This document shows positions 1-5,713 of a stretch of DNA of 6,547 nt, in pieces. Below the pieces are notes generated by a model, which made no database searches, was not told the DNA's origin, and saw only the letters and a program-made list of their open reading frames with translations. The first letter of the stretch is position 1. Each line of letters begins with the position of its first letter. Origin of the DNA: an uncultured Selenomonas sp. (GTDB taxonomy: Bacteria; Bacillota; Negativicutes; Selenomonadales; Selenomonadaceae); the NCBI GenBank assembly GCA_937915915.1, contig CALGGN010000411.1:1-6547 (forward strand), read 5' to 3'. A program made the translations under genes and the position numbers.

Positions 1-402
1 GATGGCGGCCGCCACGGGCTCCTCGATGATGGTCACCTCACGGGCGCCCGCCTTGTAGGTGGCGTCCTCCACCGCGCGCTTTTCGACCTCGGTCGCCCCG
101 GTGGGGATGCAGATGGAAATGCGCGGCTTGCGGAGCGTGCGGCGCCCCACAGCCTTGGTGATAAAGTATTTCAGCATCTTTTCCGTGACGATGTAATCGG
201 AAACGACGCCCTGCCTGAGCGGCCGGACGGCGGATATATTGCCGGGGGTGCGCCCGATCATCTTGCGGGCCTCCTCCCCGATGGCAACGATCTCCTGGGA
301 ATCGCGGTCGTAGGCCACGACCGTCGGTTCCTTTAACACGATGCCCTTTTCCTTTATGTAGACCAGAATGCTGGCGGTACCCAGATCAATGCCGATATCC
401 AT
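1..402 (-). CDS. mreB: Rod shape-determining protein MreB, N-terminal part (runs off left edge)
   Basis: The first 134 codons of an actin-like MreB/Mbl protein; the rest lies beyond position 1. The product begins MDIGIDLGTASILVY, the phosphate-1 loop of the actin/Hsp70 ATPase fold, and continues through the MreB-typical stretches RTPGNISAVRPLRQGVVSDY and IPTGATEVEKRAV to TIIEEPVAAAI. MreB forms ATP-dependent membrane-associated filaments that guide the elongasome in cell wall synthesis of rod-shaped cells (family knowledge). The ATG at 400-402 is the only in-frame start: a stop lies at 421-423 upstream, and an AGGGAGA ribosome binding site (411-417) sits 8 bases before it. A promoter at 490-518 faces it, but an intrinsic terminator lies between promoter and gene. 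MreB versus its paralogue Mbl cannot be settled from the N-terminus alone. Confidence 0.93.
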   Translation of the reverse strand, partial: MDIGIDLGTASILVYIKEKGIVLKEPTVVAYDRDSQEIVAIGEEARKMIGRTPGNISAVRPLRQGVVSDYIVTEKMLKYFITKAVGRRTLRKPRISICIPTGATEVEKRAVEDATYKAGAREVTIIEEPVAAAI

Positions 403-437
403 AGAGACGGTCTCCCTTTTTCACCCCGAAAGTGCAG

Positions 438-467
438 AAAAAACGTTCCGCCCGCGGAGGCGGAACG
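438..467 (-). terminator. Intrinsic terminator after the ilvC/htpG chimeric gene, inside the mreB leader
   Basis: A perfect 9-bp GC-rich stem (444-452 with 459-467, loop 453-458) is followed on the minus strand by six U (438-443). It lies about 100 bases after the stop of the chimeric gene, so it most simply ends that transcript. It also lies downstream of the predicted mreB promoter, so transcripts from 490-518 must read through it to reach mreB. Confidence 0.85.
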
Positions 468-489
468 AATCAGACGGTTCAGTGTCTTT

Positions 490-518
490 ATTTTAAGGGG
501 TGGATGGGCAAATGTAAA
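490..518 (-). promoter_or_regulatory. Sigma-A-like promoter facing mreB
   Basis: On the minus strand TTTACA (513-518) and TAAAAT (490-495) are separated by exactly 17 bases, a near-consensus housekeeping promoter. Transcription would start near 482 and give a leader of about 80 nt before the mreB ATG. The leader contains the terminator hairpin at 444-467. Confidence 0.65.
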
Positions 519-534
519 GCGGAATTTCACCCCG

Positions 535-571
535 GCACTTATTTTTCCTGCCGCGGCCCGCGCACTTATTT
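535..571. repeat. Short direct repeat gcacttattt (two copies)
   Basis: The 10-mer gcacttattt occurs at 535-544 and again at 562-571, the second copy containing the stop codon of the chimeric gene. The copies start 27 bases apart, with a GC-rich tract (ccgcggcccgcg) between them. No function can be assigned; it may be a small local duplication. Confidence 0.5.
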
Positions 572-958
572 GATCAGCTGCTGCATGAGCGCCTGGGCGT
601 TTGCGACAAAGCGGGTCATCTCCTCCGGCGTTAAGGTCTTGTGGCCAAGCAGGGCCAGATCGTAGAGCTGCTCGGCAATCAGCGCGGCGTTTTTGCTCTT
701 CGGATGCGCCATCAGATACTGCACCAGCTCGTTGCCGCTGTTCAGGATGAGGGTCTCATCGGTGGGCAGCTCGGTCTCGCTCAGGCCGTACATCTTCATC
801 ATTTCCTGCATGCGGCGGCCGTCCTCGGACATGGTCATGAGCGAGGCGACGGACGGATCCTTCAGGCTCTCGACCCTGACATCGAGCTCCTCGTCATCGA
901 GGACCTTGCGGAACAGGCTCACGAGCTTCTCGCTGTCTGCCTTTTTCTGCTCGGTCTC
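566..958 (-). pseudogene. htpG: HtpG (Hsp90) C-terminal domain fragment within the chimeric gene
   Basis: Codons from about residue 190 of the chimeric product encode what I read as the complete C-terminal dimerisation domain of a clostridial-type HtpG. It opens with an acidic/basic linker (ETEQKKADSEKLVSLFRKVL), passes through DVRVESLKDPSVASLMTMSE and ends TPEEMTRFVANAQALMQQLIK. HtpG is the bacterial Hsp90 chaperone; its N-terminal ATPase and middle domains (about 500 residues) are missing. The piece keeps its natural stop and probably its natural terminator (438-467), so DNA to the left of about 960 looks like an htpG-mreB locus joined to an ilvN-ilvC locus. The assignment rests on remembered family patterns, not an alignment. 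Confidence 0.75.
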
Positions 959-1525
959 CTCCGTCTCTTCCTTGAAGGTTGTCTGGATCACGCCTGCGCG
1001 AGTGCCGCCGATGCCGCGCGCATAAGCCAGCGCAACGTCGAAGCACTTGCCTGTCGCATCCTGCTCCACAGCGAATACGTCAGGAACGCCGCCGCCCTCA
1101 ACGAAAGTACGGCGCACAAGATGACCGGGGCCCTTCGGAGCGACCATGAACACATCTACATCTGCAGGAGGAACGATCTGCTTGAAGTGGATGTTGAAGC
1201 CATGCGCGAAGGCAAGAGCGCTGCCGGACTTGAGGTTCGGCGCGATCTCGTTCTTATACACATCCGCCTGCTTTTCATCTGGGATCAGGATCATCGTGAT
1301 ATCCGCAGACTTGACAGCATCCGCCACAGACAGCACCTTCAGCCCGTGCTTTTCTGCCTCGGCCTTGGACTTGCTGCCCTCATAGAGACCGACCACCACA
1401 TTCACGCCGCTCTCCTTGAGGTTCAGCGCATGCGCATGGCCCTGGCTGCCATAGCCGATGATCGCGACGGTCTTGCCGTTCATGATTTCCCAGTTGACAT
1501 CCTGATCATAGTAAGTTTTTGCCAT
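566..1525 (-). CDS. ilvC: Chimeric ketol-acid reductoisomerase N-domain fused to HtpG C-terminal domain
   Basis: A 319-aa product in two unrelated parts. Residues 1 to about 185 are a class I ketol-acid reductoisomerase (KARI) NADPH-binding domain: GYGSQGHAHALNL at 24-36, the cofactor loop GLYEGSKS at 46-53, then VAPKGPGH, GGGVPDVFAVEQDATGK and GGTRAGVIQTTFKEETE. A normal KARI continues with a knotted helical domain whose conserved Asp/Glu residues bind two Mg ions (TDLFGEQ and onward). Here that is absent, so reductoisomerase activity is not expected. From about residue 190 to the end the protein matches the HtpG/Hsp90 C-terminal dimerisation domain (SEDGRRMQEMMKMYG, ETLILNSGNELVQYL, EQLYDLALLGHKTLTPEEM). 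The start at 1523-1525 is chosen over an ATG seven codons upstream because AGGAG (1536-1540) is correctly spaced for it and MAKTYYDQD is the usual KARI start. It overlaps ilvN by 20 bases. Usual KARI length is about 330-340 aa, so total length alone hides the defect. Confidence 0.85.
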   Translation of the reverse strand: MAKTYYDQDVNWEIMNGKTVAIIGYGSQGHAHALNLKESGVNVVVGLYEGSKSKAEAEKHGLKVLSVADAVKSADITMILIPDEKQADVYKNEIAPNLKSGSALAFAHGFNIHFKQIVPPADVDVFMVAPKGPGHLVRRTFVEGGGVPDVFAVEQDATGKCFDVALAYARGIGGTRAGVIQTTFKEETEETEQKKADSEKLVSLFRKVLDDEELDVRVESLKDPSVASLMTMSEDGRRMQEMMKMYGLSETELPTDETLILNSGNELVQYLMAHPKSKNAALIAEQLYDLALLGHKTLTPEEMTRFVANAQALMQQLIK

Positions 1526-2036
1526 AGTACTCTCTCTCCTCACAGTGTTCGTAGATAGTGTGTTCCCCGCGTTCCAGGGCGATCAGCCCCGTGCGGATGA
1601 CCTCGGCGATCCCATAGGGAGCCAGCAGCCTTGTGAAAGCCGTTACTTTTTCATCATCGCCCGTAATCTCAAAAATCAGCGTCGTCGGCTGTACATCAAT
1701 GACGTGGGCACGGAACAGCTCCGCCATTTTGAGCACGTCCAGCCGGTTCGTGTCGTCCGCCTTGACCTTGATGAGCGTCATGCCGCGCGCCACGGCAGTT
1801 CTGGAATCCAGCCGCTGCACCGCGCGCACCACAGGCATCTTCTCCAGCTGCTTGATCATCTGCTCCACCAGATTCTCATCGCCCTGCACCACGATCGTGA
1901 TGCGGGAAAACTCCGGAGACTGCGTCACCCCCACGGAAAGGCTGTCGATGTTGAATTCCCTGCGGGAAAACATACTGACCACACGGACCAATACGCCTGT
2001 CTGGTTTTCGACAAATACGGACAATACATGTTTCAT
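1506..2036 (-). CDS. ilvN: Acetolactate synthase small (regulatory) subunit
   Basis: A 176-aa regulatory subunit of acetohydroxyacid synthase, the first common enzyme of valine, leucine and isoleucine synthesis; it binds the catalytic IlvB and confers valine feedback inhibition (family knowledge). Residues 1-75 form an ACT domain with ENQTGVLVRVVSMFSRREFNIDSLSVG; Gly14 and Asn29 match positions needed for valine sensitivity in E. coli IlvH. Residues 85-160 form the C-terminal ALS domain (MTLIKVKADD, LFRAHVIDVQPTTLIFEITG, EVIRTGLIALERG). The ATG at 2034-2036 has AGGAGG at 2049-2054, 12 bases upstream. The tail (YEHCEEREYYGKNLL) runs over the ilvC ribosome binding site and start, a 20-base overlap that suggests translational coupling. 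No ilvB lies directly upstream; the gene appears to have its own promoter at 2135-2164. Confidence 0.95.
   Translation of the reverse strand: MKHVLSVFVENQTGVLVRVVSMFSRREFNIDSLSVGVTQSPEFSRITIVVQGDENLVEQMIKQLEKMPVVRAVQRLDSRTAVARGMTLIKVKADDTNRLDVLKMAELFRAHVIDVQPTTLIFEITGDDEKVTAFTRLLAPYGIAEVIRTGLIALERGEHTIYEHCEEREYYGKNLL
1536..1540 (-). promoter_or_regulatory. Ribosome binding site deciding the ilvC start
   Basis: AGGAG on the minus strand ends 10 bases before the ATG at 1523-1525. It overlaps the codons of the upstream in-frame ATG at 1541-1543, which therefore cannot use it. This fixes the start at MAKTYYDQ. Confidence 0.75.
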
Positions 2037-2134
2037 GCTCTCGTTGCTCCTCCTTCTGGGAAAACCATCTCTCCCAAGGGCAGCACTTCACCCCTTTGCG
2101 CATCCGGATCTGCAAACCCCAACACGCACCGAAG

Positions 2135-2164
2135 ATTATATCATGTATCCGCCCATGCTTGCAA
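2135..2164 (-). promoter_or_regulatory. Promoter for ilvN and the chimeric ilvC
   Basis: On the minus strand TTGCAA (2159-2164) and a perfect TATAAT (2135-2140) are separated by 18 bases. The predicted transcription start near 2128 leaves a leader of about 90 nt before ilvN. I see no T-box consensus, branched-chain leader peptide or attenuator in that leader, only weak short stems (5-6 bp). The -35 box is the inner end of a 13-bp inverted repeat, so the site may be controlled by a DNA-binding protein or derive from a mobile-element end. Confidence 0.7.
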
Positions 2165-2185
2165 TACAGAAGTTGCAAGCATGGG
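2152..2185. repeat. Perfect 13-bp inverted repeat overlapping the ilvN -35 box
   Basis: CCCATGCTTGCAA (2152-2164) is exactly complementary to TTGCAAGCATGGG (2173-2185) with an 8-base loop (tacagaag). The plus-strand right flank is T-rich (ttcatttt), but the T run is interrupted, so it is not a convincing terminator. It could be an operator, or the subterminal hairpin that IS200/IS605-type elements use as a transposase recognition structure. Confidence 0.8.
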
Positions 2186-2196
2186 TTCATTTTACT

Positions 2197-2248
2197 ACGA
2201 AATCTTAGTGAATACAAGTCAAAGACGCAGTACGAGCTTAGATTTCGT
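2197..2248. repeat. Inverted repeat ACGAAATCT / AGATTTCGT
   Basis: A perfect 9-bp stem (2197-2205 with 2240-2248) continues inward after a T-T mismatch with two further pairs (2207-2208 with 2237-2238). The loop is about 28 bases. It lies 11 bases from the 13-bp repeat and is part of the hairpin-rich gene-free region. It has no U-tract and no start codon near it. Confidence 0.6.
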
Positions 2249-2339
2249 GTAAGGGTGTATAGTGCGAAACACCGTTTTACATGGAGTTCACTCTCATCAG
2301 CTCATTTGTCAATATGATTCCTTTTGCGCTGTATCCCGC

Positions 2340-2500
2340 ATGTAAAGTTCTGAGGACTATAATGGCGCACTCATGGTTTTGACCATTAGTGCGCCACATC
2401 CCGCAAGGACAAGCCCTAAGACCTTCCGAGGTTCATGGGACTGGTGGATGATGGGAAGTAGAAGTATTGTAGGGTGTAGTCATGTGATAGATAACTATTT
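2340..2500 (+). ncRNA. Candidate structured RNA, omega-RNA-like
   Basis: The core is a strong stem-loop at 2363-2396: nine pairs (2363-2371 with 2388-2396), a C-T mismatch, five more pairs (2373-2377 with 2382-2386) and a 4-base loop. It is followed by an unencoded tract whose phrases (gaggttcatgggac, then gtagaagtattgtagggtg) resemble the right-end guide RNA of tnpB elements as I remember them. A TATAAT-like box at 2358-2363 lacks a matching -35. Strand and limits are estimates. It may also be only a strong palindrome in intergenic DNA. Confidence 0.35.
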
Positions 2501-2522
2501 CTATTGTAATTTTGATATATTC

Positions 2523-2557
2523 AAAAATGGATGCGTCTCTGTAAAAGACGCACCCAT
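2523..2557 (-). terminator. Intrinsic terminator of res
   Basis: An 11-bp stem with one mismatch (2527-2530 with 2554-2557, and 2532-2538 with 2546-2552) has a 7-base loop. It starts two bases after the res stop codon and is followed on the minus strand by five U (2523-2527) and AT-rich sequence. It should separate res transcription from ilvN. Confidence 0.85.
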
Positions 2558-2559
2558 TC

Positions 2560-5500
2560 CTACTTCATGACTTTTTCCATCAATGCAGTGTAATTGTCCA
2601 CTACATCGTAAATGACGTTATCGCCACTGATGGCCTTGAAATGCTCTCTGGCACAGTGTATTTTGGCTTCTTCCACCAGTCGCAATTGCAGGGAAGACAT
2701 GGAGCCCTTCGTTTCCGCCACGAAATAGATATGCTTCACTTTTCCTTCATAGAAGGCGATTGCCCAATCCGGATTGTAATGCCCCACTGGCGTGGAGATG
2801 AAAAAACTGTTGGGCAGTTTTACATAGACTGCTACTTCCTTGGACGTATCTAATTTCTCGGCAAAAGTTCTTTCGTTGGTGGAGTCAAAAACCACATGGT
2901 CATAGAGGTGACGCTGAGTTTTCATGGCATTCACCCCAAGTTTGCCCTTGATAGTGGAGTCGGTGAATATATCCATGTCATAGTGGTCCTCCAATGCGTT
3001 GTAGGTGATGTGTTCGATGATGGCGGTGGCCTTCTCATCGTTGATGAGGTCTGCTGCTTTCAGTATAAATTCTTCCGGGTTGTAGCGGAATTGCTCGAAG
3101 ATGTTTTTCTCGATTCCCTGCAAAATCCGGATGATGGTTTTCCGGGTCAGCCCGGTGGCCTCCACCAATTTGCCCACCAAGTCGTATTTTACCCCGCTGC
3201 TTGGGGAAATATCGTGGACACTCTTTGTAAAACTTCCTTCTTCCCTGACGAAGGAGTTCCCCGTCAGAAGTGATTCCTTGGATTGGATTTCGTTCATCTG
3301 ACCGCTCTCTATCTTGAAATAAATTCGGGGTACACGGAGTTTGCGGTTCATGGCTCCAATGGCTCGTTCCACTAATTCCTCGGTGTCAAAATCCACGATA
3401 TAGACGGACTTAGCATTGATGCGTGACCAAAGCTCCCGGAATTCTTTGCCGTTCATTTTTTCCTCGTCACAGGTTAGCTCCACATTGCTGGAACGGGCAT
3501 TTTCCGGCTTCATCTTATTGCTGTCGTAAACGGAATCTAAAATTCCCATAATGTCCGCAGCATAGTCCGCCGCTTCCTCTGCCACCTGAAAATTGCCATC
3601 AGCCTTGTCCTGATAATATTTATCGGTGAGCGCCCCCTTCTTGTCGATGTAGCCATGGGAGATCAGATCGTAGTGAATAGCGTTTGCCACATCCTCCGTT
3701 ATCATAGATTCGTTGCCGACCGCATCCTTTACCATGTGGTCGACAAAGAGTTCCTTGGTAACGGCGCGGGGACGGTCGGCTACTGCCTCGGCAAGTTCCT
3801 TCTGGAGCCCCTTGGCAAAGCTGTCGTAGCTTTCGCTGGCAATCACGGTCAGGACATTGACATCATGGACATCCCTTCCCAGCACCGAAGCATCCTGCCG
3901 CTCACCATCCTGATTTACGCAGAGCCGAAGTCCTCTGCCAACCTCTTGCCGCTTCCGCACCTCGGAACCGGAGGATTTCAAGGTGCAAATCTGGAACACG
4001 TTAGGATTGTCCCAGCCCTCCCGAAGCGCCGAATGGGAGAAGATAAAGCGCACGGGGGATTTTTTCGGATTGCGATCCAAGAGCAGTTCCTTGTTCTTCA
4101 TGATGAGGTCGTAGGCCTCAATGTCATCGGAGGTACGCTCCTTTTTGTCCGAGAGCTTGCTGTTGGTCATGCGTCCCTTCTTGTCAATGGAAAAATACCC
4201 GGCATGGGTTTTATGTGCGGGGATGCTCTCCAAATAGGCTTGATAGGCTTCATCCCCAAACTCGCCCTGCATCGTGTCAATGACATTCTTGTATTCTTCT
4301 TCAAACATATCGGCGAAGATGCCGTTATAGGGTTTTCCAGCTTCATCATAGCGTTTGTAATGGTCAACTTCGTCGATGAAGAAAAGGGACAGCACCTTGA
4401 TTCCCTTATGAAAAAGCTGTCGTTCTCTCTCGATATGGGAGAGAATGGTTTCCCGAATCTGGATGCGGCGCAGCTGTTCCTCTGTCACTTTGCCAGTAAC
4501 ATCACCGGCATAAATCTTGATGCCGTTAATAAATTCCACGGACTCATCCCGACCGTCAATGGACTTCACCACAAAACCGTCCTTATACTCGTCTAACTGC
4601 CCGGAATGGTCATAGAGATTGAACCCAATTTTTACGATTTGGGACTTCTTGCGGATGCCGCTTTTCCCCTTGGTATCGAACTGCAAGGTGGCGGTAGGGG
4701 CAGCCTTGGATAGGTTGACGCCTTCGAGGTATAGGAATCCTTCCGTGGCCGTAGAGCCGCTTTCCGTGATACCCTTCACCTTTATCTTTTTGACGAGTTT
4801 CTTATTGTAGGCTTCCATAGCGTCCAGCCGATATACCATGTTGTAAAGGGAGTCCGATTTATGTGTAGCGGAATAGCGCAGGGTCATCAGCGGGTGAAAC
4901 TGCTTGAGGTTTTCCTTCGCCTGTTTCCCCTCCACGGATTGGGGCTCGTCAATAATCAGGATGGGATTCGTCTTGGCAATGATGTCAATGGGTCTGCGGC
5001 TCCGAAACTCGTCCAGCTTCATAGAAATCCTGCGGGCATCCTTGCCTCTGGCATTGAAGGCTTGAACATTGATGATCATTGCATGAATGGAACTATCCGA
5101 AGCAAAACGGTCAATTTCGGTGAGCTGGGAAGATTTGTAGATGAAGAAGCGGATTTTCTTCCCATATTCCTCGGCAAAATGTTCCTGTGTCACCTGAAAG
5201 GATTTGTACACGCCTTCCCGGATGGCAATGCTGGGAACCACGATGATGAATTTCGACCAACCATACTGCTTGTTCAGTTCATACATGGTCTTGATATAGG
5301 TGTAGGTCTTTCCCACGCCGGTTTCCATCTCGATGGTCAGATTGAATTTTCCCTCCAGTTTTTGGGAAGGAGCTATGCCGCCCAAGCGTTGGATTTTCCG
5401 GATATGCTCCAAAATCACGCCATCAGACACCTCCGGCACCAGCCGCGCATTTGCCCAACCGGTGAAATCATCGCTTCCCAAGAGGTTCATCTGTGCTGCG

Positions 5501-5616
5501 CCATTTCCCTGATCCATCATGTAGGACGAGGTCAGGTGAGGCTGTCCGGCAAAGACATCCACCACGGCTTTGGCGGCATCCGCTTGGAATTTTTGATGTT
5601 TGAATTGTAGCCTCAT
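2560..5616 (-). CDS. res: Type III restriction-modification system endonuclease (Res) subunit
   Basis: A full-length, 1018-aa Res protein. In type III systems Res binds the Mod methyltransferase, is activated at unmethylated sites, uses ATP to communicate along DNA and cleaves at a distance (family knowledge). Helicase motifs appear in order: FQADAAKAVVDVF (10-22), Walker A METGVGKT (97-104), DEPQ box (223-226), SAT (249-251), SHSALREGWDNPN (527-539) and QEVGRGLRL (557-565). The C-terminal nuclease shows NPDWAIAF (948-955) and ETKG (968-971), a PD-(D/E)XK core with Asp950, Glu968 and Lys970. The ATG at 5614-5616 has GGAG 11 bases upstream and gives the usual N-terminus. The stop is TAG at 2560-2562, followed at once by a terminator. 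Its Mod partner is not in the window; a PIN toxin operon and a terminator lie upstream instead, and no clear promoter is visible in 5617-5657. No frameshift or lost motif was seen, so the enzyme looks intact. Confidence 0.93.
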   Translation of the reverse strand: MRLQFKHQKFQADAAKAVVDVFAGQPHLTSSYMMDQGNGAAQMNLLGSDDFTGWANARLVPEVSDGVILEHIRKIQRLGGIAPSQKLEGKFNLTIEMETGVGKTYTYIKTMYELNKQYGWSKFIIVVPSIAIREGVYKSFQVTQEHFAEEYGKKIRFFIYKSSQLTEIDRFASDSSIHAMIINVQAFNARGKDARRISMKLDEFRSRRPIDIIAKTNPILIIDEPQSVEGKQAKENLKQFHPLMTLRYSATHKSDSLYNMVYRLDAMEAYNKKLVKKIKVKGITESGSTATEGFLYLEGVNLSKAAPTATLQFDTKGKSGIRKKSQIVKIGFNLYDHSGQLDEYKDGFVVKSIDGRDESVEFINGIKIYAGDVTGKVTEEQLRRIQIRETILSHIERERQLFHKGIKVLSLFFIDEVDHYKRYDEAGKPYNGIFADMFEEEYKNVIDTMQGEFGDEAYQAYLESIPAHKTHAGYFSIDKKGRMTNSKLSDKKERTSDDIEAYDLIMKNKELLLDRNPKKSPVRFIFSHSALREGWDNPNVFQICTLKSSGSEVRKRQEVGRGLRLCVNQDGERQDASVLGRDVHDVNVLTVIASESYDSFAKGLQKELAEAVADRPRAVTKELFVDHMVKDAVGNESMITEDVANAIHYDLISHGYIDKKGALTDKYYQDKADGNFQVAEEAADYAADIMGILDSVYDSNKMKPENARSSNVELTCDEEKMNGKEFRELWSRINAKSVYIVDFDTEELVERAIGAMNRKLRVPRIYFKIESGQMNEIQSKESLLTGNSFVREEGSFTKSVHDISPSSGVKYDLVGKLVEATGLTRKTIIRILQGIEKNIFEQFRYNPEEFILKAADLINDEKATAIIEHITYNALEDHYDMDIFTDSTIKGKLGVNAMKTQRHLYDHVVFDSTNERTFAEKLDTSKEVAVYVKLPNSFFISTPVGHYNPDWAIAFYEGKVKHIYFVAETKGSMSSLQLRLVEEAKIHCAREHFKAISGDNVIYDVVDNYTALMEKVMK

Positions 5617-5657
5617 CTATACTCACTCTCCGAATTCTTCGATAGTTCATGCTCAGT

Positions 5658-5684
5658 AAAATCCGCATCGGTGGTGCGGATTTT
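5658..5684 (-). terminator. Hairpin between the PIN toxin gene and res, probable terminator
   Basis: A perfect 10-bp stem, AAAATCCGCA with TGCGGATTTT (5658-5667 with 5675-5684), has a 7-base loop. The A/T ends of the stem give four U on either strand, so it could act in both directions. CAGTAAA (5654-5660) can alternatively pair with TTTACTG (5690-5696), overlapping the first stem. It lies 30 bases after the PIN gene stop and 41 bases before res. Confidence 0.65.
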
Positions 5685-5713
5685 CAGTATTTACTGTTCG
5701 GGGATCCGTTATC

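Larger units (their letters stand above)
2150..2500 (+). mobile_element. Possible tnpB-less IS200/IS605-type remnant (mini-element)
   Basis: This gene-free stretch starts with a perfect hairpin (2152-2185), has a second hairpin (2197-2248) and ends with a structured tract (about 2340-2500) resembling the right end/omega RNA of IS1341-type tnpB elements. Order and orientation (hairpin on the left, RNA-like right end read on the plus strand) fit an element that has lost its tnpB gene. There are no TnpA or TnpB coding remnants that I can read, and the exact ends are not visible. The assignment is inference; an ordinary intergenic region with regulatory hairpins is the alternative. Confidence 0.33.

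Noticed and set aside
1526..1543. Seven-codon N-terminal extension of ilvC
   Set aside because: The AGGAG site lies inside the extension and fits the downstream ATG; MAKTYYDQ is the usual KARI start.
641..1558. A 305-codon plus-strand open frame opposite ilvC
   Set aside because: It is antisense to a clear KARI/HtpG coding sequence, has no ribosome binding site or family resemblance, and is explained by the high GC of the opposite strand.
2037..2128. T-box riboswitch or leader-peptide attenuator before ilvN
   Set aside because: No T-box GGTGG consensus, no run of Val/Leu/Ile codons after a start and no terminator stem with a U-tract were found in the leader; only 5-6 bp stems are present.
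1876..2217. A 113-codon minus-strand frame overlapping ilvN
   Set aside because: It overlaps the ilvN coding sequence in another frame, crosses the promoter and palindrome, and has no similarity to known proteins.
2186..2560. Group II intron or CRISPR array in the gene-free region
   Set aside because: There is no domain V-like sequence, no reverse transcriptase and no regularly spaced repeats.
2782..5320. DEPQ instead of DEPH/DEAH in Res as a possible defect
   Set aside because: The catalytic Asp-Glu pair is intact and DEPQ is, to my knowledge, common in this branch of Res proteins; all other helicase and nuclease motifs are present.
3655..5610. Long plus-strand open frames (3655-4596, 4861-5610) opposite res
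   Set aside because: They mirror the well-supported res gene, which carries all expected motifs in order; their translations show no recognisable domains.
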